DNA of 64,000 nucleotides from Neorhizobium galegae bv. officinalis (GTDB taxonomy: Bacteria; Pseudomonadota; Alphaproteobacteria; Rhizobiales; Rhizobiaceae). The position numbers were made by a program, and so were the translations under genes. Below the pieces are notes generated by a model. That model saw only the letters and a list, made by a program, of their open reading frames with translations. It ran no database searches and was not told the DNA's origin. Location: assembly GCA_000985875.1 (NCBI GenBank), contig CCRI01000003.1, positions 62,001-126,000 on the forward strand. Direction: 5' to 3'. This document shows positions 27,879 to 36,954 of this stretch, piece by piece. Every line of letters begins with the position of its first letter. The first letter of the stretch is position 1.

Positions 27879-29072
27879 TCAGCAGGCGAGATCGGCCACC
27901 ACCGCGTCGAGGATCAGCATGCCGGACGGCGTGCAACGCAGCCGCGAATTGCCGATGCGCTCGATAAAGCCGTGTTCCAGCAGCCGCTCCTCGCGGATCG
28001 GGTCCGGGTCCCGGCCGGAAAGTTGCTGCCAGCGGGCGAGATCGACCCCTTCCCGCAGGCGCAGGCCCATCAGCAGCAATTCGTCGGCCTGTTCCTCGAA
28101 GCCGAGGATTTCCTCGTCCAGCATGCCATGGCCGATGCGTTCCACCTGTTCCAGCCAGGTTTCCGGACGGCGTTCGGTGGAGGTCGCGATCTTGTCTCTT
28201 CCGCGCATCAGGCGCCCGTGGGCGCCGGGTCCGATGCCCGCATAGTCGCCGTAGCGCCAGTAAGTCAGGTTATGGCGGCTTTCAGCACCGGGGCGAGCGT
28301 GATTGGAAACCTCGTAGGCCGGCATGCCGAACCGCTCGGTAATCTCCTGCGTTGCCTCGTAGAGCGCTGCCGACTGGTCGTCATCCGGCACGATCAGCTT
28401 GCCGGCCTTGTGGAGGCCATAGAAGGGCGTGCCTTCCTCGATGGTGAGCTGGTAGAGCGACAGGTGATCGACCGCGTAGGAAATCGCTTCCTTCAGTTCC
28501 GCTTCCCAGGCCTCGACCGTCTGTTTCGGTCGAGCATAGATGAGGTCGAAGGACATGCGCGGAAAGATCTCCCGCGCCAGCCTGATCGCCTTCAGGGCAT
28601 CGGCCACGTCATGCAGCCGACCGAGGAATTTGAGGTCCGGATCGTTGAGTGCCTGCACGCCGAGCGACACGCGGTTGACACCGGCTGCGCGATAGCCGCG
28701 GAAGCGGGTCGCCTCGACGCTGGAGGGATTGGCCTCCATCGTGATCTCGATACCGTCAGGAACATGCCAGTGCCTGGCGATGCCGTCGAGGATCGCCGAG
28801 ACTGTCGCAGGATCCATCAGCGACGGCGTGCCGCCGCCGAGGAAGATGCTGGTGACGGTCTTCGGCCCGCTCATGCGCCGCATCACTTCCATTTCCTTGA
28901 GGAAGGCGGCGGTAAAGCGCGGCTGGTCCACCGGTTGGTGGCGCACATGGCTGTTGAAGTCGCAATATGGGCACTTGGCCGCGCAGAACGGCCAATGCAC
29001 ATAGACGCCAAAGCCCGGCTCGCCCGTATCGGGCAGAAGGGTATCGCGCAGAAGAGGAGCGGCCGAATTCAA
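27879..29072 (-). CDS. hemW: radical SAM heme chaperone HemW
   Basis: 397 residues. The radical-SAM cluster motif is C30-A-A-K-C34-P-Y-C37-D-F. The residue pair after the third Cys is D-F, as in HemW, not C-x-C as in HemN, so this is the heme-binding chaperone form rather than the oxygen-independent coproporphyrinogen III dehydrogenase. GGGTPSLM (SAM-binding) and the C-terminal HemN_C-like domain follow. It lies six bases downstream of rdgB on the same strand, the usual pairing. Confidence 0.92.
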   Translation of the reverse strand: MNSAAPLLRDTLLPDTGEPGFGVYVHWPFCAAKCPYCDFNSHVRHQPVDQPRFTAAFLKEMEVMRRMSGPKTVTSIFLGGGTPSLMDPATVSAILDGIARHWHVPDGIEITMEANPSSVEATRFRGYRAAGVNRVSLGVQALNDPDLKFLGRLHDVADALKAIRLAREIFPRMSFDLIYARPKQTVEAWEAELKEAISYAVDHLSLYQLTIEEGTPFYGLHKAGKLIVPDDDQSAALYEATQEITERFGMPAYEVSNHARPGAESRHNLTYWRYGDYAGIGPGAHGRLMRGRDKIATSTERRPETWLEQVERIGHGMLDEEILGFEEQADELLLMGLRLREGVDLARWQQLSGRDPDPIREERLLEHGFIERIGNSRLRCTPSGMLILDAVVADLAC

Positions 29073-29078
29073 AGCGCC

Positions 29079-29723
29079 TCAAGCCTCCAGGCAGGTTTCA
29101 ACGAAACGCTTGAAGGCACGCGCACGGTGCGAGAGCGCTTCCGGTTCGCCGGGTTTCCAGCCGTGTTTCTGATCACTGCTCATTTCACCGAAGGTAATAT
29201 CATAGCCCTGCGGTTGGAAGATCGGGTCATAACCAAATCCCTGGGTGCCGCGCGGCGGCCACGCCACGGTACCTTCCACCTCGCCGCGGAACATTTCCGT
29301 GTGTCCATCCGGCCAGGCGAGACAGAGCACGCTCACAAAGCGGCAGCTCCGCTGTTCCGGCCTTGTTGCGCCGCGCTCCTCCAGCGCCTTCTCGACCTTC
29401 TCCATCGCCATCTGGAAGTCGCGGCTGCCGTCCTCGCGCTCTGCCCAGTTGGCGGTATAGACGCCGGGTGCGCCATCGAGCGCGTCGATGACGATGCCGG
29501 AATCATCCGACAGCGCCGGCAGTCCGGAGGCTTTGGCGGAGGCGAGCGCCTTGATTGCGGCGTTTTCCTCGAATGTCGTGCCCGTTTCGTCGGGCTCTTC
29601 GAATTTCAGTTCGGCGGCGGATTTCGCGGAAAAGCCGAAGGGACCGATCAGCTCTGCAATCTCGCGGATCTTTCCGGCATTGTGGCTGGCGACGACGATC
29701 GTTTTCGTATCGAGCTTGCGCAT
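29079..29723 (-). CDS. rdgB: XTP/dITP (non-canonical purine NTP) pyrophosphatase
   Basis: 214 residues, Ham1/RdgB family. It hydrolyses dITP, ITP and XTP to monophosphates, cleaning the nucleotide pool. Motifs: [13 protein letters not shown] at the N-terminus, [14 protein letters not shown] at the metal site, and [10 protein letters not shown] at the C-terminus. [15 protein letters not shown] at 29723 is the normal start. It overlaps by a few bases in a different frame with the end region of the upstream VOC gene (29732), so rph, VOC, rdgB and hemW probably form one leftward operon. Confidence 0.95.
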   Translation of the reverse strand: MRKLDTKTIVVASHNAGKIREIAELIGPFGFSAKSAAELKFEEPDETGTTFEENAAIKALASAKASGLPALSDDSGIVIDALDGAPGVYTANWAEREDGSRDFQMAMEKVEKALEERGATRPEQRSCRFVSVLCLAWPDGHTEMFRGEVEGTVAWPPRGTQGFGYDPIFQPQGYDITFGEMSSDQKHGWKPGEPEALSHRARAFKRFVETCLEA

Positions 29724-29731
29724 TTCAATTC

Positions 29732-30139
29732 CTATTCGATATTCCAGAGCCTCGGCTCTGCGCATTCCAGGCTGTTGCCGGCCGGATCGCGGAAATAGAT
29801 TGAGCGGGCACCGTTCGGCCAGCGGAAATCGCTTTCGATGGCAATGCCTGCCTTGTTGAGCTTTTCTCTGAGCAAGTCAATCGCTTCGCTCGTCATGCGA
29901 AAGCAGATATGCCCCGGTCCTGTCGCACCATGGGGCGGAACCGGCAAGGCACCGGCGGGCGGTGGCTTCACCGTCTCTGCGGGGTTGAAGATCAGCAGGA
30001 TGCCCGGCCCGCATCGGAAGAACACATGCCTGTTGCCGGCGCGCAGAACCTTTTCAAGTCCGAGGATGCCGCCGTAGAAGGCCTCGGCGGCATCGAGATC
30101 GTCAGCATAAAGTGCGGTTTCGAGAATGCCTTCGATCAA
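29732..30139 (-). CDS. VOC-family protein (glyoxalase/bleomycin resistance fold)
   Basis: 135 residues, single VOC domain pair: N-terminal [34 protein letters not shown] half (first strand plus helix) and C-terminal [12 protein letters not shown] then [16 protein letters not shown]. The His/Glu metal-ligand positions H (GHICF) and E (LECAEP) are present. Substrate unknown. The gene lies 22 bases downstream of rph and 8 bases upstream of rdgB, so it is carried in a nucleotide/RNA-processing operon without an obvious link. Confidence 0.85.
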   Translation of the reverse strand: MIEGILETALYADDLDAAEAFYGGILGLEKVLRAGNRHVFFRCGPGILLIFNPAETVKPPPAGALPVPPHGATGPGHICFRMTSEAIDLLREKLNKAGIAIESDFRWPNGARSIYFRDPAGNSLECAEPRLWNIE

Positions 30140-30161
30140 AGAGCACCTCTTTCAGCGAGTT

Positions 30162-30878
30162 TCAGGCAATCGCCTGCTTCTGCATCGCCACCAGTTCCTG
30201 GGTGCCGTCCTGGGCAAGCGCCAGCAGCTTCAGGAACTCTTCCTGGCTGAAGGGCTTGCCCTCAGCCGTCCCCTGCACCTCGACGATACCGCCGGAGCCG
30301 GTCATCACGAAATTGGCGTCCGTTTCGGCAGCCGAATCCTCGATATAGTCGAGGTCGATGACCGGTTGGCCGGCAAAGATGCCGCAGGAGATCGCAGCGA
30401 CGTGGTCCTTCAGCACCTTGTCGACCTTGGTCATCGAGCGGGCTTCCATCCACTTCAAGCAATCGTAGAGCGCGATCCAGCCACCGGTGATCGAGGCCGT
30501 GCGCGTGCCGCCGTCCGCCTGGATGACGTCGCAGTCGATGGTGATCTGCTTTTCGCCGAGCGCTTCGAGATCGATGACGGCGCGCAGGGAGCGCCCGATC
30601 AGGCGCTGGATTTCCTGGGTGCGACCGCCTTGCTTTCCGGCGGCGGCTTCGCGCTTCATGCGGTCGCCCGTAGCGCGCGGCAGCATGCCGTATTCGGCGG
30701 TCACCCAGCCCTTGCCGCTGTTGCGCAGCCACGGCGGTGTCTTTTCTTCCAGGCTCGCGGTGCAAAGCACATGCGTGTCGCCGAACTTGACGAGGCATGA
30801 GCCTTCGGCATGTTTGGAGAAATTGCGCTCGAATGAGACCTTGCGCATCTGGTTCAACTGTCTGCCTGAAGGCCGCAT
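30162..30878 (-). CDS. rph: ribonuclease PH
   Basis: 238 residues, a phosphorolytic 3'-5' exoribonuclease that trims tRNA 3' ends and helps degrade structured RNA. RPSGR at the N-terminus, the RxxGR phosphate-site and [24 protein letters not shown] region, [17 protein letters not shown], and [17 protein letters not shown] (catalytic Asp) are all visible. Length is exactly family-typical (238). GGGAG precedes ATG 30878. It is divergent from hrcA, an arrangement conserved in rhizobia. Confidence 0.97.
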   Translation of the reverse strand: MRPSGRQLNQMRKVSFERNFSKHAEGSCLVKFGDTHVLCTASLEEKTPPWLRNSGKGWVTAEYGMLPRATGDRMKREAAAGKQGGRTQEIQRLIGRSLRAVIDLEALGEKQITIDCDVIQADGGTRTASITGGWIALYDCLKWMEARSMTKVDKVLKDHVAAISCGIFAGQPVIDLDYIEDSAAETDANFVMTGSGGIVEVQGTAEGKPFSQEEFLKLLALAQDGTQELVAMQKQAIA

Positions 30879-31055
30879 GCTTCACTCCCTGGATTTCTGT
30901 TTCCGCCTTCTACGGCTCCGGCCCAGCTTTTGCAAAGAAAAAGGCCTGAGGCCCTCTGAGGGCGAATGATTATGCCCGTGATGATTTTCCCTTTGGAGAA
31001 GGCGCGGCGAATGACTATATTTTATCGAAAGATCAATGGAGCGGTGAAGGTTTAG

Positions 31056-32135
31056 ATGGGATTTTCGGCATCGACGGGTAGGGACAGCGGTTCTGTGCTC
31101 GATGACCGTTCGCGCGAAATTTTCCGCCGCATCGTGGAAAGCTATCTGGAGACCGGCGAACCGCTCGGCTCTCGAAATCTTTCCCGCCTGCTGCCCATAT
31201 CGCTGTCGCCGGCGTCGGTGCGCAATGTGATGAGCGATCTCGAGGAACTGGGCCTCATCTACTCCCCGCATATCAGTGCCGGCCGCCTGCCGACCCAGTC
31301 CGGGCTTCGTTTTTTCGTCGACGCGTTCATGCAGGTCGGAGACCTGTCGGCTGAGGAGCGTGCCAATATCGACCGGCAGATTCGGCCCGCAGATCGCGAC
31401 CAGCCGATGGAGAGCCTGATGGCAGAGGCGAGCCGCATGCTGTCGGGCGTCTCGCGCGGCGCCGGGATCGTCATTACCACCAAGAGCGACCCGGTCCTGA
31501 AGCATGTCGAATTCATCCGCCTGGAACCGACCAAGGCGCTTGCGGTGCTCGTCGGCGATCATAACCAGGTGGAGAACCGCATTATCGAACTTCCGGCCGG
31601 CGTGACCTCGTCGCAGCTGACCGAAGCGGCCAATTTCCTCAACGCCCACCTGAGCGGCCAGACGCTCCCGGAACTGCGCGGCCAGCTGAAGACGCTCAAG
31701 GATCAGGTGCAGGGCGAACTCCATGCGCTCTCGCAGGAACTGGTCGAGCGCGGTCTTGCGGTCTGGTCCGGCGACAGCGAGGAAGGCAAGCCGACCCAGC
31801 TTATCGTCCGCGGTCGTGCCAATCTGCTCGAAGGTCTGGCCGATGTTGCCGATCTCGATCGCCTGCGGTTGCTTTTCGACGATCTTGAAAAGAAGGACAG
31901 CCTGATCGAAATTCTCGATCTCGCTGAAAAAGGACCGGGCGTGCGAATCTTCATCGGCTCGGAAAACAAGCTGTTCTCCCTGTCGGGCTCCTCGCTCATC
32001 GTCGCGCCCTATCGTGACGGCGAAGACCGGATCGTCGGTGCCGTCGGCGTCATCGGCCCAACGCGGCTCAACTATTCGCGCATCGTGCCGATGGTGGATT
32101 ACACCGCGCAGCTGCTTGCCAGGCTGTCGCGCTGA
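31056..32135 (+). CDS. hrcA: heat-inducible transcription repressor HrcA
   Basis: 359 residues. The N-terminal winged helix ([32 protein letters not shown] region, with [17 protein letters not shown]) binds CIRCE, and the HrcA core follows with [18 protein letters not shown] and [20 protein letters not shown]. HrcA represses groESL through CIRCE elements (TTAGCACTC-N9-GAGTGCTAA); no CIRCE copy is visible in this window. grpE follows 117 bases downstream with a possible heat-shock promoter between. Confidence 0.95.
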   Translation: MGFSASTGRDSGSVLDDRSREIFRRIVESYLETGEPLGSRNLSRLLPISLSPASVRNVMSDLEELGLIYSPHISAGRLPTQSGLRFFVDAFMQVGDLSAEERANIDRQIRPADRDQPMESLMAEASRMLSGVSRGAGIVITTKSDPVLKHVEFIRLEPTKALAVLVGDHNQVENRIIELPAGVTSSQLTEAANFLNAHLSGQTLPELRGQLKTLKDQVQGELHALSQELVERGLAVWSGDSEEGKPTQLIVRGRANLLEGLADVADLDRLRLLFDDLEKKDSLIEILDLAEKGPGVRIFIGSENKLFSLSGSSLIVAPYRDGEDRIVGAVGVIGPTRLNYSRIVPMVDYTAQLLARLSR

Positions 32136-32171
32136 ATTCGCGACGTAGCCGCCCCAACTTTCCCACCAAGC

Positions 32172-32200
32172 CTTGATTTTTTCACTTTAAACCTCGATAT
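32172..32200 (+). promoter_or_regulatory. possible sigma-32-type promoter before grpE
   Basis: CTTGAT (32172-32177) and, 14 bases on, CCTCGATAT (32192-32200) loosely match alphaproteobacterial RpoH elements (CTTG-...-CCYATNT). The gap between hrcA and grpE would permit heat induction, but the -10 match is imperfect. Confidence 0.3.
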
Positions 32201-32252
32201 CGGGCACAAATCCAAGCCCGTAAATTCAAGCCAAGAATAACCGGAGACCGTC

Positions 32253-32894
32253 ATGACCGACGAAACCAACAAGAACGGACCTGACGCAACTGCCGCGGAG
32301 AACACGGTTGAAGCTGTTGCATCTGCTCTTGAGGACGCGGCCAACCAGAAGAATGCCGAGGCGCCTGCCGCCGAACCGGATCCGCTGGAATTGCTGAAAG
32401 CCGAAAATAACGAGCTGCGCGACCGCTTCCTGCGGCTGGCGGCCGAAATGGATAACCTGCGCCGCCGCACCGAACGCGAAATCAAGGACGCCAAGGCCTA
32501 TGCGGCAGCCGGCTTCGCGCGCGACATGCTCGCCGTTTCGGACAATCTGCGCCGGGCGCTGGACGCCGTGCCGACCGAAATGCGAGCCACGGCGGATGCC
32601 GCTCTGACCACGCTTCTGGAGGGCGTCGAGATGACCGAGCGCTCCATGCTGTCGGCGCTGGAACGCCACGGCGTCAAGAAGATCGATGCCGAAGGTCAGA
32701 AGTTCGATCCGAACTTCCACCAGGCCATGTTCGAGATCCCGAACCCTGCTGTTCCGAACAATACCGTCGTCCAGGTCGTCCAGGCCGGGTTCACGATCGG
32801 CGAACGCGTGCTGCGCCCCGCCATGGTCGGTGTTGCCAAGGGCGGCCCGAAGGCGGAGGCCTCCGCGGAAGCCGCCGGCGAGAAGAACGCCTGA
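32253..32894 (+). CDS. grpE: nucleotide exchange factor GrpE
   Basis: 213 residues. Acidic N-terminal tail, a long coiled-coil helix (about 46-100: [26 protein letters not shown]) and the beta-rich domain containing [17 protein letters not shown] and [19 protein letters not shown]. It promotes ADP release from DnaK and acts as a thermosensor. Start MTDETNKNG at 32253 has ACCGGAG upstream. It is followed by a strong terminator hairpin. Confidence 0.96.
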   Translation: MTDETNKNGPDATAAENTVEAVASALEDAANQKNAEAPAAEPDPLELLKAENNELRDRFLRLAAEMDNLRRRTEREIKDAKAYAAAGFARDMLAVSDNLRRALDAVPTEMRATADAALTTLLEGVEMTERSMLSALERHGVKKIDAEGQKFDPNFHQAMFEIPNPAVPNNTVVQVVQAGFTIGERVLRPAMVGVAKGGPKAEASAEAAGEKNA

Positions 32895-32901
32895 AAGCTT
32901 T

Positions 32902-32927
32902 GAAAAGCGGGCGCAAGCCCGCTTTTC
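32902..32927 (+). terminator. grpE terminator
   Basis: GAAAAGCGGGC (32902-32912), loop GCAA, GCCCGCTTTTC (32917-32927) is a perfect 11-bp stem; the TTTT at its 3' side makes it a credible rho-independent terminator. Confidence 0.75.
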
Positions 32928-32962
32928 GCTTACGCCCGATGTTAAACAAACGCTGAAAACAA

Positions 32963-32996
32963 AACCGCCCGGCGCTTTGTCAGCGGCCGGGCGGTT
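32963..32996 (-). terminator. terminator for the leftward ptsN transcript
   Basis: AACCGCCCGGC (32963-32973) and GCCGGGCGGTT (32986-32996) pair perfectly over 11 bp. On the minus strand it is followed by a T-rich stretch (complement of the A-run at 32956-32964), orienting it to ptsN. Confidence 0.75.
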
Positions 32997-33024
32997 CGTT
33001 TCGTCCCCACGAATGTGTATGCGG

Positions 33025-33489
33025 TCAGGCGGCGTGGTTAGCCTGCTCCTCGTTGAGGAAGGCATAGATCGCCGAAGCGGAATCGGTCTTGCGCAGCTTG
33101 GCGACGAGGTCCTGGTCCCGCAACACGCGGGCGATGCGCGACAGGGCCTTCAGGTGGTCAGCCCCGGCGCCTTCGGGTGCGAGCAGCAGGAACACCAGAT
33201 CGACCGGCTCGTCATCGAGCGCTTCGAAATCGACCGGCGCTTCAAGGCGCGCGAAAATACCCTTGATCGACGAGATGCTGTTGAGCTTGCCGTGCGGGAT
33301 GGCGATGCCATGGCCGACGCCCGTGGAGCCGAGCCTCTCGCGCTGCAGGATGATGTCGAAGATTTCTCGTTCGCTCACGCCCGTCAGCTTGGAAGCCTTG
33401 GCCGCCAGCTCCTGCAACAGCTGTTTTTTGGAATTTACCTTTAGGGTAGGAATAATCGCATCTTGCTGCAGCAAATCTGCCAATGCCAT
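33025..33489 (-). CDS. ptsN: nitrogen PTS enzyme IIA (PtsN)
   Basis: 154 residues. The PTS EIIA-Ntr fold is clear: MALADLLQQDAIIPTLKV, FDIILQRERLGSTGVGHG, and the phosphoryl-acceptor His66 in GIAIPHGKL. It receives phosphate from the PtsP/NPr chain and regulates potassium, nitrogen and carbon functions rather than transporting sugar. It lies downstream of hpf and rpoN in the conserved order lptC-lptA-lptB-rpoN-hpf-ptsN and is followed by a terminator. ATG 33489 is chosen; nearby in-frame ATG 33498 gives three extra residues. Confidence 0.94.
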   Translation of the reverse strand: MALADLLQQDAIIPTLKVNSKKQLLQELAAKASKLTGVSEREIFDIILQRERLGSTGVGHGIAIPHGKLNSISSIKGIFARLEAPVDFEALDDEPVDLVFLLLAPEGAGADHLKALSRIARVLRDQDLVAKLRKTDSASAIYAFLNEEQANHAA

Positions 33490-33565
33490 TCTCGTCATCC
33501 TTCGTGCCGCAAGAGCTTGTGCCCTAGGCGAAGGGGAGCGCCGTCGCCGACGCTCTCCCCAGGTG

Positions 33566-34141
33566 TCAGTTCTTGATATTGGTGGAATCGATCCAGCCAA
33601 TATTGCCGTCGTTGCGGCGGTACACAATGTTCAGGTGTTCCTTGCCGGGGCTGCGGAACAGAAGAACAGGCTCGTCTGTCATATCAAGTGCCATGACGGC
33701 GCTTGCGACCGTCATCGTCTTCAACTGCTTCGAACTTTCCGCGACGATAGTCGGCGCGAAATCCTCGGGTACTTCCTCCCCTTCATCCGGTACGCTGTCC
33801 ATAACAGTGTAGGCAACTTCCGCATAACCATTCACATGGTTGCCGGCATGATGGTCCTTGAGCCGCCGCTTGTAGCGACGCAGACGCTTTTCGATCCGCT
33901 GTGCTGCGGCGTCGAAACTGATCTGCGGATCATTCGCCTCCCCAGCCGCATGCAGGACGATCCCGGTGTCGAGATGCACCTTGCAGTCGGCAGAAAAGCG
34001 CGAACCAGCCTTTTCCACGATGACTTGGCTCGAATAGCCTCCGTCGAAGTATTTTGTAACCGCTTCTCCGATTTGGTCCTCGATCCTTTGACGGAACGAA
34101 TCGCCAATTTCCATATGCTTACCGGATACACGCACACTCAT
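33566..34141 (-). CDS. hpf: long-form ribosome hibernation-promoting factor
   Basis: 191 residues, a two-domain long HPF. The N-terminal S30AE domain (MSVRVSGKHMEIGDSFRQR, YKRRLKDHH basic tail at about 95-103) sits at the decoding centre; the C-terminal domain (VLLFRSPGKEHLNIVYRRND) drives 100S dimerisation. The long form is normal in alphaproteobacteria. Preceded by rpoN and followed by ptsN on the same strand. ATG 34141 with AAGGAAG upstream is chosen; extension to 34201 lacks family residues. Confidence 0.93.
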   Translation of the reverse strand: MSVRVSGKHMEIGDSFRQRIEDQIGEAVTKYFDGGYSSQVIVEKAGSRFSADCKVHLDTGIVLHAAGEANDPQISFDAAAQRIEKRLRRYKRRLKDHHAGNHVNGYAEVAYTVMDSVPDEGEEVPEDFAPTIVAESSKQLKTMTVASAVMALDMTDEPVLLFRSPGKEHLNIVYRRNDGNIGWIDSTNIKN

Positions 34142-34389
34142 GGAGTTCTTCCTTCTTGTCGTGACTTGCGTGTTCCAGTCTACGCCAAGCCGTCCCCTCA
34201 TCCAAGCCGTTCACACGCCACTGCGCTAAATTGCTGCAATCGGTGCCTGTCTGGATAATGGGATAGGTTTCGTGCCATGTCCCGTGCAGTTGCGGCGGGC
34301 TTCTAGCGCCCGATGTTTTAAATGTCAACGGCGGCCGGTCTTGGGGTTTCTACGTAGGCCTGTGGAAAACCGCCTGTTTCGGCCGTGTC

Positions 34390-35946
34390 TCAGTATGCCG
34401 CGACCCCGGCGATCGCACGCTTTTCGCGGCGACGTTGTACGGAGGAGGGGATGTTCATCGCCTCGCGGTATTTCGCGACGGTCCGGCGCGCAAGCTCGAC
34501 GCCGCCCCGTTTCAGGCTGATCACGATGTCGTCGTCCGAAAGCACGGCCTCCGGCGTCTCCTGGGCGATGAGCAGGCGAATCCGGTGGCGCACGGCCTCC
34601 GCCGAATGGCTGTCTCCGCCTTCTTCCGCAGAGCCGATCGACACCGTGAAGAAATATTTGAGTTCGAACAGGCCTCGCGGCGTCAGCATGTATTTGTTGG
34701 AGGTGACGCGGCTGACCGTCGATTCATGCATCTTGATCGCTTCGGCAACGGTCTTGAGGTTGAGCGGCCGTAGGTGATCGACGCCGTGCATCAGGAAGGC
34801 ATCCTGCTGGCGGACGATTTCGGTCGCCACCTTCATGATCGTCTTGGCCCGCTGGTCGAGGCTGCGCGTCAGCCAGTTGGCGTTCTGCATGCAGTCGGAA
34901 AGGAAATTATGGTCGTCGCCGTTTTTCGGGCAGTTCTTCGACACCGTCTGGAAATAGGTGTGGTTTACCAGAACACGCGGCAGCGTGTCTGGATTGAGTT
35001 CCACCATCCAGCCGCCGTCGGATGCCGCGCGCACGACGATATCCGGCGAAATCGTCTCCGACATGCCACGCTCGAAACCCGCGCCGGGCTTAGGGTTGAG
35101 GCCGCGAATTTCTGCCAGCATGTCGATGAGGTCTTCGTCGTCGACACCGCAGATCTTTCGAAGTGACGCGAAGTCGCGTTTGCCGAGCAGATCCAGGTGA
35201 CGGATCAGTGCATCCATCGCAGGGTCGAGCCGGTCCTTTTCCCGAAGCTGGATTGCCAGACATTCGCTGAGCGATCGTGCGAAGACGCCCGGCGGATCGA
35301 GCGTCTGCAGCGAGTGCAGGATGGCTTCGACATGCTCGGCAGTTCCGCCGAGGCGGGCGGCGATCTCTTCTATGTCGCCCAGCATGTAACCGGCCTCGTC
35401 GAGCTGATCGACCAGATGCTGGGCAATCAGGCGGCTGGCCGCATCGACGATCAGGAAGGGGATCTGCTGGTTCAGGTGGTCGCGCAGTGTCACCTGGCCG
35501 GCGACGAAATCATCCAGGTCGTAGTCTTCGCCGGACTCGCCGCCCGGCATCGATTTCCACTGGCTGAGCAACTCCGGCGCATCGGCGCGCCGCGCCGGGC
35601 CGTCGTCCGGGAAGACGTTTTCGAAGCCCGTATCGAGCCCTTCGCCGAGCCTCTCGGCGCTGATGGAGGAGGAGCCTTCATACCAGTCGCTATCGACTTC
35701 AGCGGCTGCCGAACTCTCGCGGCCTTCGGTCGGCGCAAAGTTGTCGGCGGGTTCGAAGCCTGTTTCCGCGTCGTTTTCGCTCTCGCTTGACGTAATTTCA
35801 AGCAGCGGGTTCTTTTCGACTTCCTGGGCGATAAACTGGTTGAGTTCGAAATGCGTCATCTGCAGCAGCTGGATGGATTGCATCAGCTGCGGCGTCATCA
35901 CCAGCGATTGGGTTTGGCGTAGGAAAAGATTAGCGGATAAACCCAT
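34390..35946 (-). CDS. rpoN: RNA polymerase sigma-54 factor
   Basis: 518 residues. Region I (LFLRQTQSLVMTPQLMQSIQ, then FELNQFIAQEVEKNPLLE) binds core and activators; an acidic region II follows; region III carries the DNA-binding domains with the RpoN box ARRTVAKYREAMNIPSS near the C-terminus, which contacts the -24 element. It directs NtrC/NifA-type enhancer-dependent transcription. MGLSANLFLRQ at 35946 is the expected rhizobial start; an in-frame TTG at 35970 exists. A perfect -24/-12 promoter lies in the 189-base gap upstream, reading away from rpoN. Confidence 0.96.
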   Translation of the reverse strand: MGLSANLFLRQTQSLVMTPQLMQSIQLLQMTHFELNQFIAQEVEKNPLLEITSSESENDAETGFEPADNFAPTEGRESSAAAEVDSDWYEGSSSISAERLGEGLDTGFENVFPDDGPARRADAPELLSQWKSMPGGESGEDYDLDDFVAGQVTLRDHLNQQIPFLIVDAASRLIAQHLVDQLDEAGYMLGDIEEIAARLGGTAEHVEAILHSLQTLDPPGVFARSLSECLAIQLREKDRLDPAMDALIRHLDLLGKRDFASLRKICGVDDEDLIDMLAEIRGLNPKPGAGFERGMSETISPDIVVRAASDGGWMVELNPDTLPRVLVNHTYFQTVSKNCPKNGDDHNFLSDCMQNANWLTRSLDQRAKTIMKVATEIVRQQDAFLMHGVDHLRPLNLKTVAEAIKMHESTVSRVTSNKYMLTPRGLFELKYFFTVSIGSAEEGGDSHSAEAVRHRIRLLIAQETPEAVLSDDDIVISLKRGGVELARRTVAKYREAMNIPSSVQRRREKRAIAGVAAY

Positions 35947-36043
35947 GGCTGACGCGAAACTCCCCTGCAATCCCCTTGAACCACTCGGTCATGGAGTGGT
36001 GGACGCTCGACTTCGCCGAGCCCCACAAGGCCAAATTTGCATC

Positions 36044-36059
36044 TGGCACAAGAATTGCT
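36044..36059 (+). promoter_or_regulatory. sigma-54 -24/-12 promoter, opposite to rpoN
   Basis: TGGCAC (36044-36049), five bases, TTGCT (36055-36059) fits the consensus TGGCAC-N5-TTGCW exactly on the plus strand. Transcription would start near 36071 and run antisense into lptB. On the minus strand TTGACC (36079-36074) with a 17-bp spacer puts a putative -10 for rpoN at 36056-36051, so sigma-54 binding here would cover it. Confidence 0.6.
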
Positions 36060-36135
36060 TTTTTGAAAGATTTGGTCAAGCGCTGCAGTGCGGGAAAGTA
36101 AATTTCTTTGTCACACTGCAACGACCAATTCGCGC

Positions 36136-36942
36136 CTACAGGCTGAATTTGTCACCGAGGTAGAGACGGCGAACATCCGGGTTGTTGACGATATCGTCTG
36201 CCCGGCCATGCGTCAGCACTTCGCCCGCGTGGATGATGTAGGCCCGGTCGATCAGGCCCAGAGTCTCGCGGACGTTGTGATCCGTTATCAGAACGCCGAT
36301 TCCGCGTGCCGTCAAGTGGCGCACGAGGTTCTGAATGTCGGAGACCGAGATAGGATCGACGCCGGCGAAGGGTTCGTCGAGCAGCATGAAGGCCGGGTCG
36401 GTCGCAAGCGCCCGGGCGATTTCGAGGCGCCGGCGTTCGCCGCCGGAAAGCGCCACGGCCGCCGATTTCCGCAGCTGGCTGATGTGGAACTCTTCCAGCA
36501 GCTCGTCGAGCTTGGTCTCCCGCTTGTCCCTGTCGGGCTGATGCACTTCCAGCACCGCACGGATGTTTTCCTCGACGGTCAGGCCGCGGAAGATCGAGGC
36601 TTCCTGCGGCAGATAACCCACGCCCAGGCGGGCGCGGCGATACATCGGCATATGGGTGACTTCGTTGCCGTTGATCGCGATCATGCCTTCGTCCACCGGC
36701 ACCAGGCCGGTGATCATGTAGAAGCAGGTCGTCTTGCCCGCACCGTTCGGCCCGAGCAGCCCGACGGCCTCGCCGCGGCGCACGACCAGCGACACGCCGT
36801 TGACGACGCGACGGGTATCGTAGGTCTTCGAAAGACCATGCGCGACCAGCGTACCCTCGTAGCGCGCTTTATCGCGTACGACGAAGGGTTCGGGCGCGGA
36901 CGGCTTCCTTGCCGACAGACTGGGGAGGAACGGTATTTTCAC
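36136..36942 (-). CDS. lptB: LPS export ABC transporter ATP-binding protein LptB
   Basis: 268 residues. Walker A is GPNGAGKTT, signature LSGGERRRLEIARAL, Walker B FMLLDEPFAGVDP, with LptB-specific VEENIRAVLEVHQ. It powers extraction of lipopolysaccharide from the inner membrane with LptFG. The first 30 residues (MKIPFLPSLSARKPSAPEP) are an N-terminal extension relative to E. coli LptB (241). It lies 12 bases downstream of lptA and upstream of rpoN. Confidence 0.95.
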   Translation of the reverse strand: MKIPFLPSLSARKPSAPEPFVVRDKARYEGTLVAHGLSKTYDTRRVVNGVSLVVRRGEAVGLLGPNGAGKTTCFYMITGLVPVDEGMIAINGNEVTHMPMYRRARLGVGYLPQEASIFRGLTVEENIRAVLEVHQPDRDKRETKLDELLEEFHISQLRKSAAVALSGGERRRLEIARALATDPAFMLLDEPFAGVDPISVSDIQNLVRHLTARGIGVLITDHNVRETLGLIDRAYIIHAGEVLTHGRADDIVNNPDVRRLYLGDKFSL

Positions 36943-36954
36943 GTCAGATGTCTA

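Noticed and set aside
27879..29072. Oxygen-independent coproporphyrinogen III oxidase (HemN)
   Set aside because: The residues after the third cluster cysteine are D-F, the HemW pattern, not the C-x-C of HemN, and the protein pairs with rdgB.
30940..31055. CIRCE element upstream of hrcA
   Set aside because: The TTAGCACTC/GAGTGCTAA arms are absent. The small inverted repeat GCCCTC-T-GAGGGC at 30951-30963 is too short to interpret.
34262..34280. Sigma-54 promoter on the minus strand before hpf
   Set aside because: TGGCACG occurs on the minus strand near 34273 but no TTGC lies at the -12 position.
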